A stretch of DNA of 64,000 bases from Verrucomicrobiales bacterium (GTDB lineage: Bacteria > Verrucomicrobiota > Verrucomicrobiia > Verrucomicrobiales > DEV007). Of this stretch, positions 25,852 to 36,800 are shown one piece after another (position 1 is the stretch's first letter; the number at the start of each line of letters is the position of its first letter). The stretch lies in NCBI GenBank assembly GCA_029213195.1, contig JARGNI010000003.1, forward strand, positions 124,001 to 188,000. Reading direction: 5' to 3'. The notes beneath the pieces are model-generated. The model did not search any database and was not told where the DNA came from. It worked only from the letters and a program-made list of their open reading frames with translations. A program made the translations under genes and the position numbers.

Positions 25852-28299
25852 TCAGGGCTGGGGCTCGTTAGCGGGGGCCCCCGGAGTCGTTCCCGGAAGC
25901 AGCAAATCCTGGTTCAACACGGCTCCTTCCGGGTTGAACTTCTGTTCCATGAAAGCGCGGGCCTCTACGATGTATTGGTCGACAGGGAGCACGAATGACG
26001 CCAAGGCTGCTCCACAGACAAAACCGATCAAGACAACCAGGAAGATGACAAGACCTTTCCGAGGCCCCTTCTTCTTCGACCGCTTCTTTTCGCCTGCCAA
26101 AGAGGAAGGCTCGGAGTCCGCTTGTCCCGGGGCGGGAGTCGGGGAAGCCTGAGTCTCGGGCGCCTCATTTGGGGACGTATCGCCTCCTGGGAGAGTGGGA
26201 GGCACCTGAGCGGGCGTCTCCGTGAAAGGTGATGGAGCCGCTTCGCCAAAAGGAGACGACGGTGCCTCTGCGAAAGAAGATTCAGAAAAGGGAGATGGCG
26301 CAGACTCCGTTGCAGGAGAATCGGAGAATGGCGATGCCGTTTCCGCGGGAGACTCCGAAAAGAGAGAGTCTGCGGAAGCCGAATCCGACGCCGGTGAGAA
26401 AGGCTCGGCAGCGTCGGTGAAAAAGGGTGACTCCTGGGGAGCCGCATCCGTCGGCTTGTTCTCAACCGGAACCGCAAATGGATCGGCAAATCCTGCGGGT
26501 TCGGGGGCAGCCTGAGACGAGGTCTCCGGAACGGGCATTGGCGAAGAAGGAGGCGCATCCTCCATTCCGAATCCCGCGGGCTGGCTGGTCGGAATCTGGA
26601 ATCCGTCGCTGGAAGCCATCTCCTCCTCGTTCGGGAAGGCAGGGGAAACCTCGGACTCGGACTTCAGCTCCGCAGTGGGGCTCGGGTGGGATTGCATGGA
26701 CGGCTCGGCCTGGGGAGCCGCATCAGCAAAGGCGGATGTTTCCCCCATCGAGAACCCGCTGGAGGCACCAAATCCGTCCGATATCGCTGGTGCCTCGGGA
26801 GACGAAAGATTCTCCCCGGCAGTGGGCGCAGCAAAGGGCTCTTCGGGAACCGGGAGAGGGGCGAGATCGATGCTCGGCTGGTCGCTCGACCCGATCGATC
26901 CTTCCCAGCCTGACGCCAAGGGCATTTCCTCACTTTTCTCCTGGACCGCGTCACCCTTCTCGAAGTCAGACCCGAAGACGGTTTCCAGTGGGTCCTGCGC
27001 AGGACTTTCCGGGCTCATCGGAGTCGGAGCTGCGTCAAATCCCACGGGGGCTTCCGGAAGCGATCCTTTCTCGGCAGGAGCTGGCGGAGTATCTCCCGAG
27101 AAAGGCGAGGGTGCAAATCCGTCAGCTACCGCGCTCTCGGACGGAGCGGTATCTTCAGTCGACTCGGGAGAGAAGTCGAGATCACCAAATCCTACGGGGG
27201 CGAGCTCCTCGTCTCCTGGCAAAGCAGTGGGGATCGCATCCTCCTTCACGGCCGCATCGGGCTTGGCTTCCGCTGCCGCCTCGGGTCCCTCACCCCAACC
27301 CGAAAAGCCACCGCTGAAATCGGCAGTCGGGTCAGGTTCGGGAGCTTCGTTCCCAGTTTCCAAATCGCCAAAACCGGCAGGAATCTCAGTCGGCTCTTCT
27401 GTCGAAGCGGAAGCTGGTTCCGGAGAATCCATTCCCGACCAGCCTGCAAATGCGGGAGCAGGTTCGGTCTCTTTTGTCGAATCCTTCTGCTCTTCCTCTT
27501 GGGACGCGAGGGCTTCGGGAGCGTCTCCCCATCCACTTGCAAAGCCATCGGACAGCTCTCCTAGAGCAGGTTTCTCCGAATCGACGCCTTCCTCCGAAGG
27601 GTCAACCTCTTGTGCTTTTTCCTTTTCGGATTCCGCATCGGAGAAGCTCTCGATCGACTCGGACTGAAGTTCTTCCGTGGCCGATGTATCCAGGGACGAA
27701 TCTTCCTCGGTCGTCTCGGGGGTCTTGGCAGGAATGGGTTCCAGGGCAAAAACCTTGACCTCCCCTTCCAACCCGGAACGTGCCGCGACGATCTTCGTGT
27801 CGCACCAGACACAGGCACCTTCTACACCCACATGCTCCTTCCGAAGGACGAGTTCTTCCTCACACGAGGGGCAATGAAGGTGAAGCAGATCAGGATCCGC
27901 CTCTTCAACGGGATCCTGAGCCTCCTCCACTTGATTCTCCGGCTCCGAGGCTTGCTCTTCGCTGCTATCTTCGAAAGCCTCCTGGGTCTCGGGCTCTGGG
28001 TTCAGATGGGAACGCGAAATCTCGACACGCCCATTCGATTCGACTTGATGCGCCCTGTTTCCAATTTGCACCCCGACCACCCGAGGTCCGGCAGGCGGCT
28101 TGGATTCGACACCCGGAATTTCCATATCATCAGGCAGAGACGAGAGAGCGACCTCCCCTTCGATCTCTTCCTCGGAATTCGCCTCGAGGCTGCGCAACTC
28201 CTCCTCTCCGAATCCCATCGATTGAAGGAATTGAGTGTTGGGTCCCACTTTCTCGGTCGGGTCAGAAGGAGGCGATGTTTGTTTGTCTTCGAATTCCAT
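25852..28299 (-). CDS. Zinc-ribbon, low-complexity, single-span membrane protein (paralogue)
   Basis: 815 residues built like the following gene. A ribbon with Cys143, 146, 163 and 166 (HCPSCEEELVLRKEHVGVEG, ACVWC) is followed by 550 acidic, Pro/Ser/Glu-rich residues with recurring FGD/GFG and SPF units (for example APSPFSESS, APSPFTETP), then a membrane helix (GLVIFLVVLIGFVCGAALAS) and a 55-residue tail. The shared HVGxxGACxxC core shows that the two genes arose by duplication. The disordered linker may tether the ribbon far from the membrane. The upstream region is strikingly AT-rich. Confidence 0.72.
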   Translation of the reverse strand: MEFEDKQTSPPSDPTEKVGPNTQFLQSMGFGEEELRSLEANSEEEIEGEVALSSLPDDMEIPGVESKPPAGPRVVGVQIGNRAHQVESNGRVEISRSHLNPEPETQEAFEDSSEEQASEPENQVEEAQDPVEEADPDLLHLHCPSCEEELVLRKEHVGVEGACVWCDTKIVAARSGLEGEVKVFALEPIPAKTPETTEEDSSLDTSATEELQSESIESFSDAESEKEKAQEVDPSEEGVDSEKPALGELSDGFASGWGDAPEALASQEEEQKDSTKETEPAPAFAGWSGMDSPEPASASTEEPTEIPAGFGDLETGNEAPEPDPTADFSGGFSGWGEGPEAAAEAKPDAAVKEDAIPTALPGDEELAPVGFGDLDFSPESTEDTAPSESAVADGFAPSPFSGDTPPAPAEKGSLPEAPVGFDAAPTPMSPESPAQDPLETVFGSDFEKGDAVQEKSEEMPLASGWEGSIGSSDQPSIDLAPLPVPEEPFAAPTAGENLSSPEAPAISDGFGASSGFSMGETSAFADAAPQAEPSMQSHPSPTAELKSESEVSPAFPNEEEMASSDGFQIPTSQPAGFGMEDAPPSSPMPVPETSSQAAPEPAGFADPFAVPVENKPTDAAPQESPFFTDAAEPFSPASDSASADSLFSESPAETASPFSDSPATESAPSPFSESSFAEAPSSPFGEAAPSPFTETPAQVPPTLPGGDTSPNEAPETQASPTPAPGQADSEPSSLAGEKKRSKKKGPRKGLVIFLVVLIGFVCGAALASFVLPVDQYIVEARAFMEQKFNPEGAVLNQDLLLPGTTPGAPANEPQP

Positions 28300-28317
28300 G
28301 AAGAATTTTTATCAGGA

Positions 28318-28415
28318 AAGGAGTAATTTATTATCATTATAATATTAATTATAGAAATTACAAAAACATTTTTTAAGGCGAATTGATTTTTGTTTTTATT
28401 AAGGAAAGTTTAGCA
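28318..28415. promoter_or_regulatory. AT-rich divergent promoter region
   Basis: About 100 bases of very AT-rich sequence in a GC-rich window, between the divergent zinc-ribbon gene and a lipoprotein gene. A TATAAT lies at 28338-28343 on the + strand inside the near-palindromic stretch attataatattaattat. The AAGGAAAG at 28401-28408 is the ribosome site of the lipoprotein. Confidence 0.6.
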
Positions 28416-29246
28416 ATGCCCCCTCTTTATCCCCGGATTTCGCTCCTCGTTTCCGTTCTGCTCGTCAGCTGTGTTTCCGTCGATACTCCCGCTGGCCCCA
28501 ACCAGGCGGGATCTGGGATCACCCTCTCCGACGCCGATGCCGCTGCGATCGGAAAGAAGATCTGGAAGAACGAATGCAACGGCACCATCGAAGGCCTGAC
28601 TACCTGGAATGTCGGGGAAGACTTCCCCTCTCTCGGGATTGGGCATTTCATCTGGTATGTGAAAGGCCGGCCAGGTCCCTTCCAGGAAAGCTTCCCCGCA
28701 TTGATCCGTTATTTCCAGGAAACCGGCGTCGCCGTCCCTCGTTGGGTGGCCGAAGCCGACGGATGCCCCTGGAAAACTCGCAACGACTTCGTCAAACTGA
28801 AGGACAGCCCCCAGATGAAGGAGCTCCGCTCGTTCCTCGCCAATACCGTCTCTGAACAGACCGGGTTCATCGTCCTACGGCTCGAGATGGCGCTCCCCAA
28901 GATGAAACAGGCCACCCCGGGAGCAGAGGACAAGCAACGCCTCCATGAGAACTTCTACAAGGTGGCCTCCACCCGGACCGGCGTCTATGCCCTCATCGAC
29001 TACGTGAACTTCAAAGGCGAGGGCATCAAACCAGAAGAACGCTACCAGGGACAGGGCTGGGGACTTCGTGATGTCCTCCTCGCGATGAAACCCAGCTCCG
29101 GCGGACAGGAATCCGCGGTCGCTTTCAGCGAAGCGGCCAAGCTGGTCCTGAATCGACGGATCGCCAACTCCCCCCCGAGTCGCGGCGAATCCCGCTGGCG
29201 TGCCGGATGGATGAACCGATGCGAAAGCTACAAGCACGGATTCTGA
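28416..29246 (+). CDS. Lipoprotein of a conserved lysozyme-like hypothetical family
   Basis: 276 residues from the ATG at 28416, served by AAGGAAAG. A lipobox (LLVSVLLVSC) marks a lipoprotein. The mature part has a pattern I recall from conserved hypothetical proteins of several Gram-negative groups: IWKNECNGTIEGLTTWN, SLGIGHFIWY, ALIDYVNFKGEG and YQGQGWGL. The first motif, with its Glu, recalls the catalytic start of lysozyme-like domains, but no enzymatic role is proven. It is a single gene between an AT-rich promoter and ndk. Confidence 0.7.
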   Translation: MPPLYPRISLLVSVLLVSCVSVDTPAGPNQAGSGITLSDADAAAIGKKIWKNECNGTIEGLTTWNVGEDFPSLGIGHFIWYVKGRPGPFQESFPALIRYFQETGVAVPRWVAEADGCPWKTRNDFVKLKDSPQMKELRSFLANTVSEQTGFIVLRLEMALPKMKQATPGAEDKQRLHENFYKVASTRTGVYALIDYVNFKGEGIKPEERYQGQGWGLRDVLLAMKPSSGGQESAVAFSEAAKLVLNRRIANSPPSRGESRWRAGWMNRCESYKHGF

Positions 29247-29322
29247 GCAAATTTTCCCTTTCTTCTCCATCGATCCCGCCTAGATATAGGCAAAAACACT
29301 CCAACCCAGACTCTTGCTACCC

Positions 29323-29748
29323 ATGGCCACCGAACGCTCCCTCATTCTCCTGAAACCAGACACCGTCACGAAAAAACACTGTGGTGAGGTCATCGACCGA
29401 TTCGAAAAAGCGGGATTCCGCATCGCCGGCACCAAGATGATGGCGTTGTCCGACGAGATCCTCGCCGAGCACTACAGCCACGTCGCAGACAAGCCTTTCT
29501 TTCCGAACATCGTCGAGTTCATGCAATCCTCTCCCGTGATTGCCATGGTCCTCGAGGGGGACGACGCCATTTCCAAGATCCGCGGCATGCTCGGCCCCAC
29601 CAATTCCCAGGAGGCAGAAGCCGGCACCATTCGCGGTGATCTCGGCACGGACATGATGGTCAACGTCTGCCACGCTTCCGATTCTCCCGAAAACGGCGAA
29701 ATCGAGGTGAACCGCTTTTTCGACGCCTGCGAGGTGTTCGACTACTGA
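29323..29748 (+). CDS. ndk: Nucleoside diphosphate kinase
   Basis: 141 residues from the ATG at 29323 (MATERSLILLKPD). It transfers gamma-phosphate between nucleoside tri- and diphosphates through a phosphohistidine, here the His in NVCHASDSPENGEIEV. Other core positions, KPDTV and RGDLGTD, are present. The active site has NVCHASDS in place of the common NxxHGSDS, a minor variation. It is convergent with dtd, 16 bases away. Confidence 0.96.
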   Translation: MATERSLILLKPDTVTKKHCGEVIDRFEKAGFRIAGTKMMALSDEILAEHYSHVADKPFFPNIVEFMQSSPVIAMVLEGDDAISKIRGMLGPTNSQEAEAGTIRGDLGTDMMVNVCHASDSPENGEIEVNRFFDACEVFDY

Positions 29749-29754
29749 TCGATC

Positions 29755-29774
29755 TCGGGAGAAATCACTCCCGA
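29755..29774. terminator. Hairpin between convergent ndk and dtd
   Basis: The sequence tcgggag-aaatca-ctcccga has a perfect 7-bp stem and lies across the short gap between the two stop codons, overlapping the end of dtd. It could serve both directions. The downstream T content is modest. Confidence 0.5.
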
Positions 29775-30217
29775 TTCTTCGAATCGATCCAGATCGTGAC
29801 CGGCCCATCGTTCACGAGCTGGACATCCATCATCGCTCCAAATTCACCGGTAGCGATTTCCTGCTCCATCTGCTGCCCGAGCCGTTCGACGAACTTCTCG
29901 TAGAGCGGGATCGCGAGATCCGGAGGAGCTGCCCGCTCGAAACTCGGCCGGGTCCCTTTTTTCACCCGAGCATGGAGCGTGAACTGGCTCACAACGAGGG
30001 CTGCGCCCCCCGTATCGAGCAGCGATCGATTCATCTTCCCCTCCTCATCGGGGAAGATCCGGAGCGCGAGAATCTTCCGAACGAGCCAGTCGATGTCGTC
30101 ATCTCCGTCTGCTTTCTCGATCCCGAGGAACAGGAGAACTCCCGCGCCGATCCGACTTTTCTCGGTTCCCTCGATCGTAACCGAGGCTTCACGAACTCGT
30201 TGCAGGAGGATTCTCAT
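29765..30217 (-). CDS. dtd: D-aminoacyl-tRNA deacylase
   Basis: 150 residues, the normal DTD length. It removes D-amino acids, and glycine mischarged on tRNA-Ala, from tRNA. Both active-site motifs are present: VSQFTL and the cross-subunit proline motif, here NDGPVT. The N-terminus MRILLQRVREASVTIEG is typical. It is divergent from rseP, 151 bases away. Confidence 0.96.
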   Translation of the reverse strand: MRILLQRVREASVTIEGTEKSRIGAGVLLFLGIEKADGDDDIDWLVRKILALRIFPDEEGKMNRSLLDTGGAALVVSQFTLHARVKKGTRPSFERAAPPDLAIPLYEKFVERLGQQMEQEIATGEFGAMMDVQLVNDGPVTIWIDSKNRE

Positions 30218-30368
30218 ACGTTTTTTCGTCGAATTTCGCTTCTTCTGAGCCCACGCAGATCGTAACGACTACCCTTTGCCTCTCGGAGCGACGGTGGTAT
30301 ATTCCGCGCTCTCGGTCCCGACTCAAGAAGCGATCGTTCCCCGAGAATCCTTTTCTGCCAACTCTTTC

Positions 30369-31853
30369 ATGGAAATCCTCATCTCTGTCCTCCGCTTTGT
30401 CGGCATCCTGTTCCTTGTCCTCATGGTGTTCAACATCATGATTGTCGTCCACGAGTGGGGTCACTTTCTCGCAGGCCGCTGGCGCGGTCTCTACATTGAC
30501 CGATTCCAGATCTGGTTCGGAAAACCCCTCTGGAAAAAGACCTACAACGGAGTCCAGTACGGCCTCGGATCGATCCCGGCAGGTGGCTTTGTTTCGCTCC
30601 CCCAGATGGCCCCCATGGAAAGCATCGAGGGCAAAGTCGAAGGGGAAGATGGCGAGGAAATCCCCAAGGACCTCCCACCCATCACTCCGCTGGACAAGAT
30701 CATCGTCGCTTTTGCCGGCCCACTCTTCAGCTTTCTCCTCGCCGTCTTCTTCGCCTGTATCGTTTTTGCGGTGAAGAAACCTGTTTCCGAGTCGGTTGGA
30801 ACGACCACGATCGGACGCGTCATCGCCGAGTCGCCTGCCGAAAAGGCAGGGATTCAGCCCGGAGACACGATCACCTTCGTCGATGGAAAAAAGGTCGAGA
30901 AATTCCAGGGGATGGATCGCTCCATCATGTGGACCATCATTTCGAGTGAGAATCAGAACATCGAGGTCGACCTCATTCGCCCGGGAGTCGGAGAAATGAC
31001 GGTCACGGTCGAGCGCCCTGCCGAGGCGGATAATGGCTCCGTCGATGGCCCCTGGTTCAAGCAAGTCTGGTCCTACCTCAGCAAGCGCCCCCCTCTTCGC
31101 ACCATCGGCGTTCTCCCGCAGGTCTCCCCCGTCGTGGGCCGCCTTCTCGAGAACAGCCCCGCAGAGCAGGCCGGATTGAAAACCGCAGATGTGGTGAAGA
31201 AAGTGAACGACCAGGAAGTCTCAACCCCCAAGCAAGTCGGTGAGTATCCGTGGAAGGCAGGAGAGACCGTTACCCTCACGATCCAGCGAGGAGACGAGGT
31301 CCTGACCAAGGAAATCACCCCTCGTGTTCCCGAAGTCGGAGGGGAGAAGCCCATGCTCGGAATCGAGTGGGACGCCGAGGGGATTCGTACTCTGGTCCGG
31401 GAAAACCCTGTCACCCAGGTGGTCAACAGCTTCAACGCCATCGTGAAAACATTGAAAGCCGTCTTCACCCCCACCTCCGATGTCAGTGCCGGTCACCTCA
31501 GTGGGCCCGTAGGAATCATGGGACTCTACTACGATCTTTTTCAGCACGAGGACGGATGGCGCCTCGCCCTCTGGTTCAGCGTCCTGCTTAATGTAAACCT
31601 GGCGATCCTCAACTTGCTGCCCTTTCCCGTCCTCGACGGAGGCCACATCGTCATGGCATCCGTAGAATGGGTAAGAAAGCGTCCGATCCCTTTCAAACTT
31701 CTCGAAATCGTCCAGACCGCCTTTGTTCTCATGCTTCTCGGATTCATGGCCTTTGTTACCCTCAAGGACGTTGGTGACCGAATACCATCCGGCGAACAGG
31801 CGGAACCTGGAGAGACCCCGAAATTCCTGCCCCTCAAAGACGACTCGGAATGA
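30369..31853 (+). CDS. rseP: RIP metalloprotease RseP (site-2 protease)
   Basis: 494 residues from the ATG at 30369, which starts in the first membrane helix. The zinc motif is VVHEWGHFLAGRW in the first helix, with the third ligand in NLLPFPVLDGGHI near the end. Two PDZ domains lie in between, each with a VIAESPAEKAGIQPGD- or LLENSPAEQAGLKTAD-like ligand loop. It cleaves membrane anchor proteins such as anti-sigma factors within the bilayer. The stop overlaps the ispG start (ATGA), so the two are translationally coupled. Four membrane helices are expected. Confidence 0.95.
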   Translation: MEILISVLRFVGILFLVLMVFNIMIVVHEWGHFLAGRWRGLYIDRFQIWFGKPLWKKTYNGVQYGLGSIPAGGFVSLPQMAPMESIEGKVEGEDGEEIPKDLPPITPLDKIIVAFAGPLFSFLLAVFFACIVFAVKKPVSESVGTTTIGRVIAESPAEKAGIQPGDTITFVDGKKVEKFQGMDRSIMWTIISSENQNIEVDLIRPGVGEMTVTVERPAEADNGSVDGPWFKQVWSYLSKRPPLRTIGVLPQVSPVVGRLLENSPAEQAGLKTADVVKKVNDQEVSTPKQVGEYPWKAGETVTLTIQRGDEVLTKEITPRVPEVGGEKPMLGIEWDAEGIRTLVRENPVTQVVNSFNAIVKTLKAVFTPTSDVSAGHLSGPVGIMGLYYDLFQHEDGWRLALWFSVLLNVNLAILNLLPFPVLDGGHIVMASVEWVRKRPIPFKLLEIVQTAFVLMLLGFMAFVTLKDVGDRIPSGEQAEPGETPKFLPLKDDSE

Positions 31854-33646
31854 GCCGCCCCTACACCCCCTCCCCCTCTTCCATTTCTCGCAGAGAAACT
31901 CGCGCCGCCCAAGTCGGCCCAGTGGGGATCGGTGGTGACAATCCTATCCGAGTGCAATCCATGCTCACGAGTGACACTCGTGATGCCGACGCCTGCGTGA
32001 AGGAGTCGATCGAGCTGATCGAAGCAGGTTGCGAAATCGTACGCGTCACCGCCCAGACTCGGAAAATCGCAGAGAATCTCGAGCCCATCGTCGCGGGCAT
32101 TCGAGAAAGCGGATCCAATGTCCCTGTCGTCGCCGATATTCACTTCAAACCCGATGCCGCCATGGAAGCGGTCAAGTGGGTCGAGAAGGTCCGGGTGAAC
32201 CCGGGGAACTACGCCGACAAGAAGAAATTCGCCGTTCTCGAATACACCGACGCAGAATACGCCGAGGAGTTGCAACGCATCGACGATGCATTCTCCCCTC
32301 TCGTCGAAGAAGCGAAGAAACGCGGCGTCGCGATGCGGATCGGGACCAATCACGGTTCGCTGAGCGACCGGATCATGAATCGCTTCGGCGATACTCCCCT
32401 GGGAATGGTCGAGAGTGCCCTCGAGTTCGCCCACATCGCGAGGAAGCACGACTATCACAACTTCGTCTTTTCGATGAAGGCGAGCAATCCCAAGGTCATG
32501 ATCGAGGCTTACCGCCTCCTCATCGCCCGACTCGCCGAAGAAGGAGAAGACTGGAACTACCCCATTCACCTCGGTGTCACCGAAGCGGGAGATGGAGAAG
32601 ATGGTCGCATCAAGAGCGCCATCGGTATCGGCTCTCTCCTCGCCGACGGGATTGGCGACACCATCCGAGTGAGCCTCACCGAGGATGCCATCTATGAGAT
32701 TCCGGTCGCCCGTGCTCTCGTGGAAATTGTCGAAGAGATTCGTGCCGCTCATCCCGGAGACAGCCAGGTCATGAGCTGGGACCAGGCTCCCTGGAATCCT
32801 TTCACCTACGAAAGACGCGCTTCCGAAACCCTCGAAGTCATGGGGGTCGATCTCGGCGGCGGAGAAACCATCCGCGTCTTCACCTCCCAGGAGAAGTGGA
32901 ACGCCGTCGCCCACAAGCTGGCCAGGATGGGAGACTTTCAGCCCGAGATCGTTCTCGAACAATCCGGCGTAGAGGAGATCGACCCTCGCGAGGATTCCGA
33001 AATCGCCCGTATCAACGCAAGCGAGTGCCCTGTCCTCGTCACCGTGATCGACGGAATCGATCTTCCCGTGATCCAGGCCTTTCGCCTTCTCGCCACGCGA
33101 TTGCAAAGCCGTCATCCCATCCTTCTCAAGGATACCCTGACACCCTCCCAGAATCCCGAGGCCGATTTCACCCGCACCCTCCTCACCGCGAGCATGAACA
33201 TCGGTTCCCTGCTCTGCGATGGCATCGGCGATGCCATTCTCGTCCAGGGCGAGCAGGCTCCCGGGCAGTCCCTACGCCTCTCCTACAACATTCTCCAGGC
33301 GGCCGGATCCCGGATCTTCAAGACCGACTACGTCGCCTGCCCGAGCTGCGGCCGGACCCTCTTCAACCTCCAGACCACGACCCAGAAGATTCGCGAAGCG
33401 ACCGGTCATCTCAAGGGCGTCCGTATCGCGGTGATGGGTTGCATCGTCAATGGTCCCGGAGAAATGGCCGATGCCGACTTCGGCTATGTCGGCGGCGCCC
33501 CCGGCAAGATCAATCTCTACGTCGGCAAGGAAGCGGTGAAGTTCAACATCCCCGAAGACGAAGCCGTCGAGCGTCTCATCGACCTGATCAAGGAACACGA
33601 TCGCTGGATCGATGCTCCAAAAGAGGTCGTCGAAATGGCGGACTAA
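31850..33646 (+). CDS. ispG: 4-hydroxy-3-methylbut-2-en-1-yl diphosphate synthase, long form
   Basis: 598 residues. It makes HMBPP from MEcPP in the non-mevalonate isoprenoid pathway. The TIM-barrel half starts with IRVQSMLTSDTRD; the iron-sulfur half contains CPSCGRTLF and VMGCIVNGPGEMADADFGY, holding the cluster cysteines. The long form has an inserted domain (roughly 270-480) between the two halves, as in Chlamydiae, Bacteroidetes and other PVC bacteria and in plants, in contrast to the 370-residue E. coli type. The start overlaps the stop of rseP by four bases. Confidence 0.96.
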   Translation: MSRPYTPSPSSISRRETRAAQVGPVGIGGDNPIRVQSMLTSDTRDADACVKESIELIEAGCEIVRVTAQTRKIAENLEPIVAGIRESGSNVPVVADIHFKPDAAMEAVKWVEKVRVNPGNYADKKKFAVLEYTDAEYAEELQRIDDAFSPLVEEAKKRGVAMRIGTNHGSLSDRIMNRFGDTPLGMVESALEFAHIARKHDYHNFVFSMKASNPKVMIEAYRLLIARLAEEGEDWNYPIHLGVTEAGDGEDGRIKSAIGIGSLLADGIGDTIRVSLTEDAIYEIPVARALVEIVEEIRAAHPGDSQVMSWDQAPWNPFTYERRASETLEVMGVDLGGGETIRVFTSQEKWNAVAHKLARMGDFQPEIVLEQSGVEEIDPREDSEIARINASECPVLVTVIDGIDLPVIQAFRLLATRLQSRHPILLKDTLTPSQNPEADFTRTLLTASMNIGSLLCDGIGDAILVQGEQAPGQSLRLSYNILQAAGSRIFKTDYVACPSCGRTLFNLQTTTQKIREATGHLKGVRIAVMGCIVNGPGEMADADFGYVGGAPGKINLYVGKEAVKFNIPEDEAVERLIDLIKEHDRWIDAPKEVVEMAD

Positions 33647-33896
33647 CAGGAAAACAGCGATCCCCCGATGGGATCACCGGTACCGCCTGAATCCGCCTGT
33701 TTGCGTTACAAGACAGCGCGGGGCGAAATCGCTGCACTCGCGCTTTCATTGGCTCGTAGCATTTCCATTCCCGACTTTTCTACTACACTTTGCGTCTTGA
33801 AACCTGCGACTGGTGCTACCCGATAGTGCATTCTCCAACGGAATGATTTCCGTAAGATCCGATTTTCGTCCCCCTACCGTCCCCATCAAAAGAACA

Positions 33897-36800
33897 ATGC
33901 ACGCCGCTTCCTCACGACGACAAGTATTCTGCTTCGCTTTTTTTGCAGCGGTCTGCTCGATCTTTCTCCCGCTGGGAGCCGTGGCGAAACCAGCTTCCGC
34001 GAATGTCGATCTCGATCCGACCGTGCTCCGCGACCAGGCCCTGACCATCCTCGAAACACATTGCGTCTCCTGTCACGGTCCGGACAAAGAGAAGGGAAAG
34101 ATCCGCCTCGACGCCCTCGAAACGATCGACCCGGTGGATCTGCAGAAACTCTATGCCGAGGTTCAGGAAGCCGTTCACTTCAAAGACATGCCGCCCGAGG
34201 ATGCGGAACAGCAGCCCAACGATACTGAGCGCGAAATCCTCCTGCAGTGGCTCGACAGCCAGCTGACCGGCGATGCCGCAAAAGCCCTCGCCGAGAAACT
34301 CCTCCGCTTTGAATATGGAAACGTGGTCGATCACGAGGCGCTGTTTTCGGGCGACCATGCCGACCTGCCCGCTTCCACCCCCGACCGACGGTGGATCATC
34401 AGTGAATATATCTTCAACGAGAAGGTCAATCGTCTCCTCGACTACCACCCATCACGCACGATCTACGGTAGCTCGCACCCGGTCGAAGGAGACAGCGGCA
34501 TCCACTGGAGCCCGAAGACCGAACACGGAAACAAGTTCCGCAGGACCATTGCCAACCCTTTCCTGCTCCCTGAATCGGTCGGGGTGCGCTACTCCGTGCA
34601 TCAGCGCGTGACCGCAGGGCACTTGCTGACCATGGTCGGCAACGCCAAGCGCATCGCGGGACACATGACTTCTGAGGCAACGATGAAGTCGCAGTATCCG
34701 GCGATGTATGCCTTGATGGAAGACGAGTTGGAGCATCGGGAAACAATGCGGTCACGCAAAGACTTCCTGTCCACCGACCAATACATGGATCGCCTGCTCC
34801 AGGAGATCTATGGCGACAAGAACGAGGCGCTTTTGCCCAAGTTGGTGCGGGTTGAGATCCCGTTCCCGGGCATACGGAAAAGAAAATTCCCGGGGGAGAA
34901 AACCTATCGCATTCAGAACCCCGAGTTCCTCAACCGGCTGGACAAGCAGGACACCGACGCGATTTTTCGAAGCATCGTGACATACAAGTCCGCTCCATAC
35001 GAAGTCACCGAGAATACGGCAAAAGAGATAAGGGATGAGAAGGGCTCGCCCTGGGCACCTTACCTGGACGATCAGCGCGCCGAGTATGAAAAGATCATCC
35101 TGCAAGCCGAAGACGACTGGGTCAGGCACGGCATCTCCAATTATCGCATCGAGAACCGTATCACCTTGATGAAGGTGTTCTGGGACCACTGGGACATGGA
35201 TGTAATCTACCGCGAAGCCCAGAAACATGGCCCTGCACCAGCCTACAAACCCTTGGGTGATGCGGAGATGGAAGTGATCGTTGCGACGATCCAGAAACAC
35301 CGCGAGGAAGGTGACAGCTACGGGACGATCATTGAAAAATGCCTGTCTGACTGGGACGCGTCGTTCGAGCAGAAACGTGAGTCGGCGGTCGGTGTCGATG
35401 AGGCCCGGATCGACGCATTGATCGATGAGGTGTATGCCAGGATTTTTGAGCGTCCACCAAGTGAATCGGAGTCTGCCGAGAACCGCGAATTGCTCAAGCT
35501 GTTCCTGGGCAGACTTGAGCGGCAGCAGGCGATTGCCAAGCTGATCGAGTCCTTGATCCTGAATACCGAGTTCGCCTACCGCCATGAGTTTGGGGCGGGC
35601 ACCGGAGATGAGTATGGCCGACGGATGATGTCTCCGAGAGATGCCAGTTATGCCCTTGCCTATGCGCTGACCGACTCAAGTCCGGACGAAGAACTGGCGA
35701 AGGCGGCACGGGAAGGACGGCTTGATACGCGTGAAGATTACGAGCGAGAGGTGCGCCGGATGCTCAAACGCCGCGACCGATGGACGATCATCGACGAAGC
35801 AGTGCAGGCAGCCAATCTCAATCCCAGCGTAACGAACCAGCCGATCCGAAAGTTACGGTTCTTTCGCGAGTTCTTCGGATATCCCAAGGCTCTCAAGGTC
35901 TTCAAGGACGACAGCCGGTTTGGAGCCGGTCGCCATGAGCAAGCCGTCAGCAGACTGATCGAAGAAGCAGACATGCTGGTCGAACATATTCTCGAGGAGG
36001 ACAAGCGAGTCTTTGAAGAGCTATTGACCACCGAAAAATTCTACATCTTTCACAACGGAGACAACACATCGATGACGGCCGCGTCCGATGCCCTGAAGAG
36101 CATTTATGACCATTTCAAGGACAAGGACTGGCAGGAATGGAAGCCGGAAGATGTTGCCACGCACGAAGCTTTCCTGAGAGAGCACTGGGAGTTTCAGCGT
36201 GAGAAAGAGGGGGATCACCCCGCAATCCTCAAGAAGCTTCAGCGGATGATGGCAGGGCTCGAGCTGCACTTTGGCGAAGTCCAATCCGGCGCTCTTCCTT
36301 ACATGAAAAACGGAATGGGATTCTGGCACGGAGGGCCGGTACTCGGCCGGTCCGGACAGCAGATGCGGGGCGAACAGGTTACGACCTACTGGAATCTTGA
36401 CTGGCGGACTTGGGACTACCCGGCTCAACAGCCGGCAAAGATCCCGAATCGCAAAGGCATTCTCACTCACCCCGCCTGGCTTATCGCTCATTCTCAGAAC
36501 CTGGAAACCGACCCGATTCACCGTGGGAAATGGGTTCGGGAGAAGCTGCTCGCCGGTACGATTCCCGACGTCCCGATCACGGTCGACGCGGTCATTCCCC
36601 CCGACAAAAACAAGACGCTCCGCCAACGGATGGAAGACCGTACGGGTGCCGAATATTGCTGGCGCTGCCACGAGAAAATGGACCCCCTCGGATTTCCTTT
36701 CGAGATGTATGATGACTTTGGACGATTCCGCACCGAGGAGAACCTCGAGGACCCGGAGAACCTTCTCCAACCTGCGGACAAGAACAACCTGATCTTTGGT

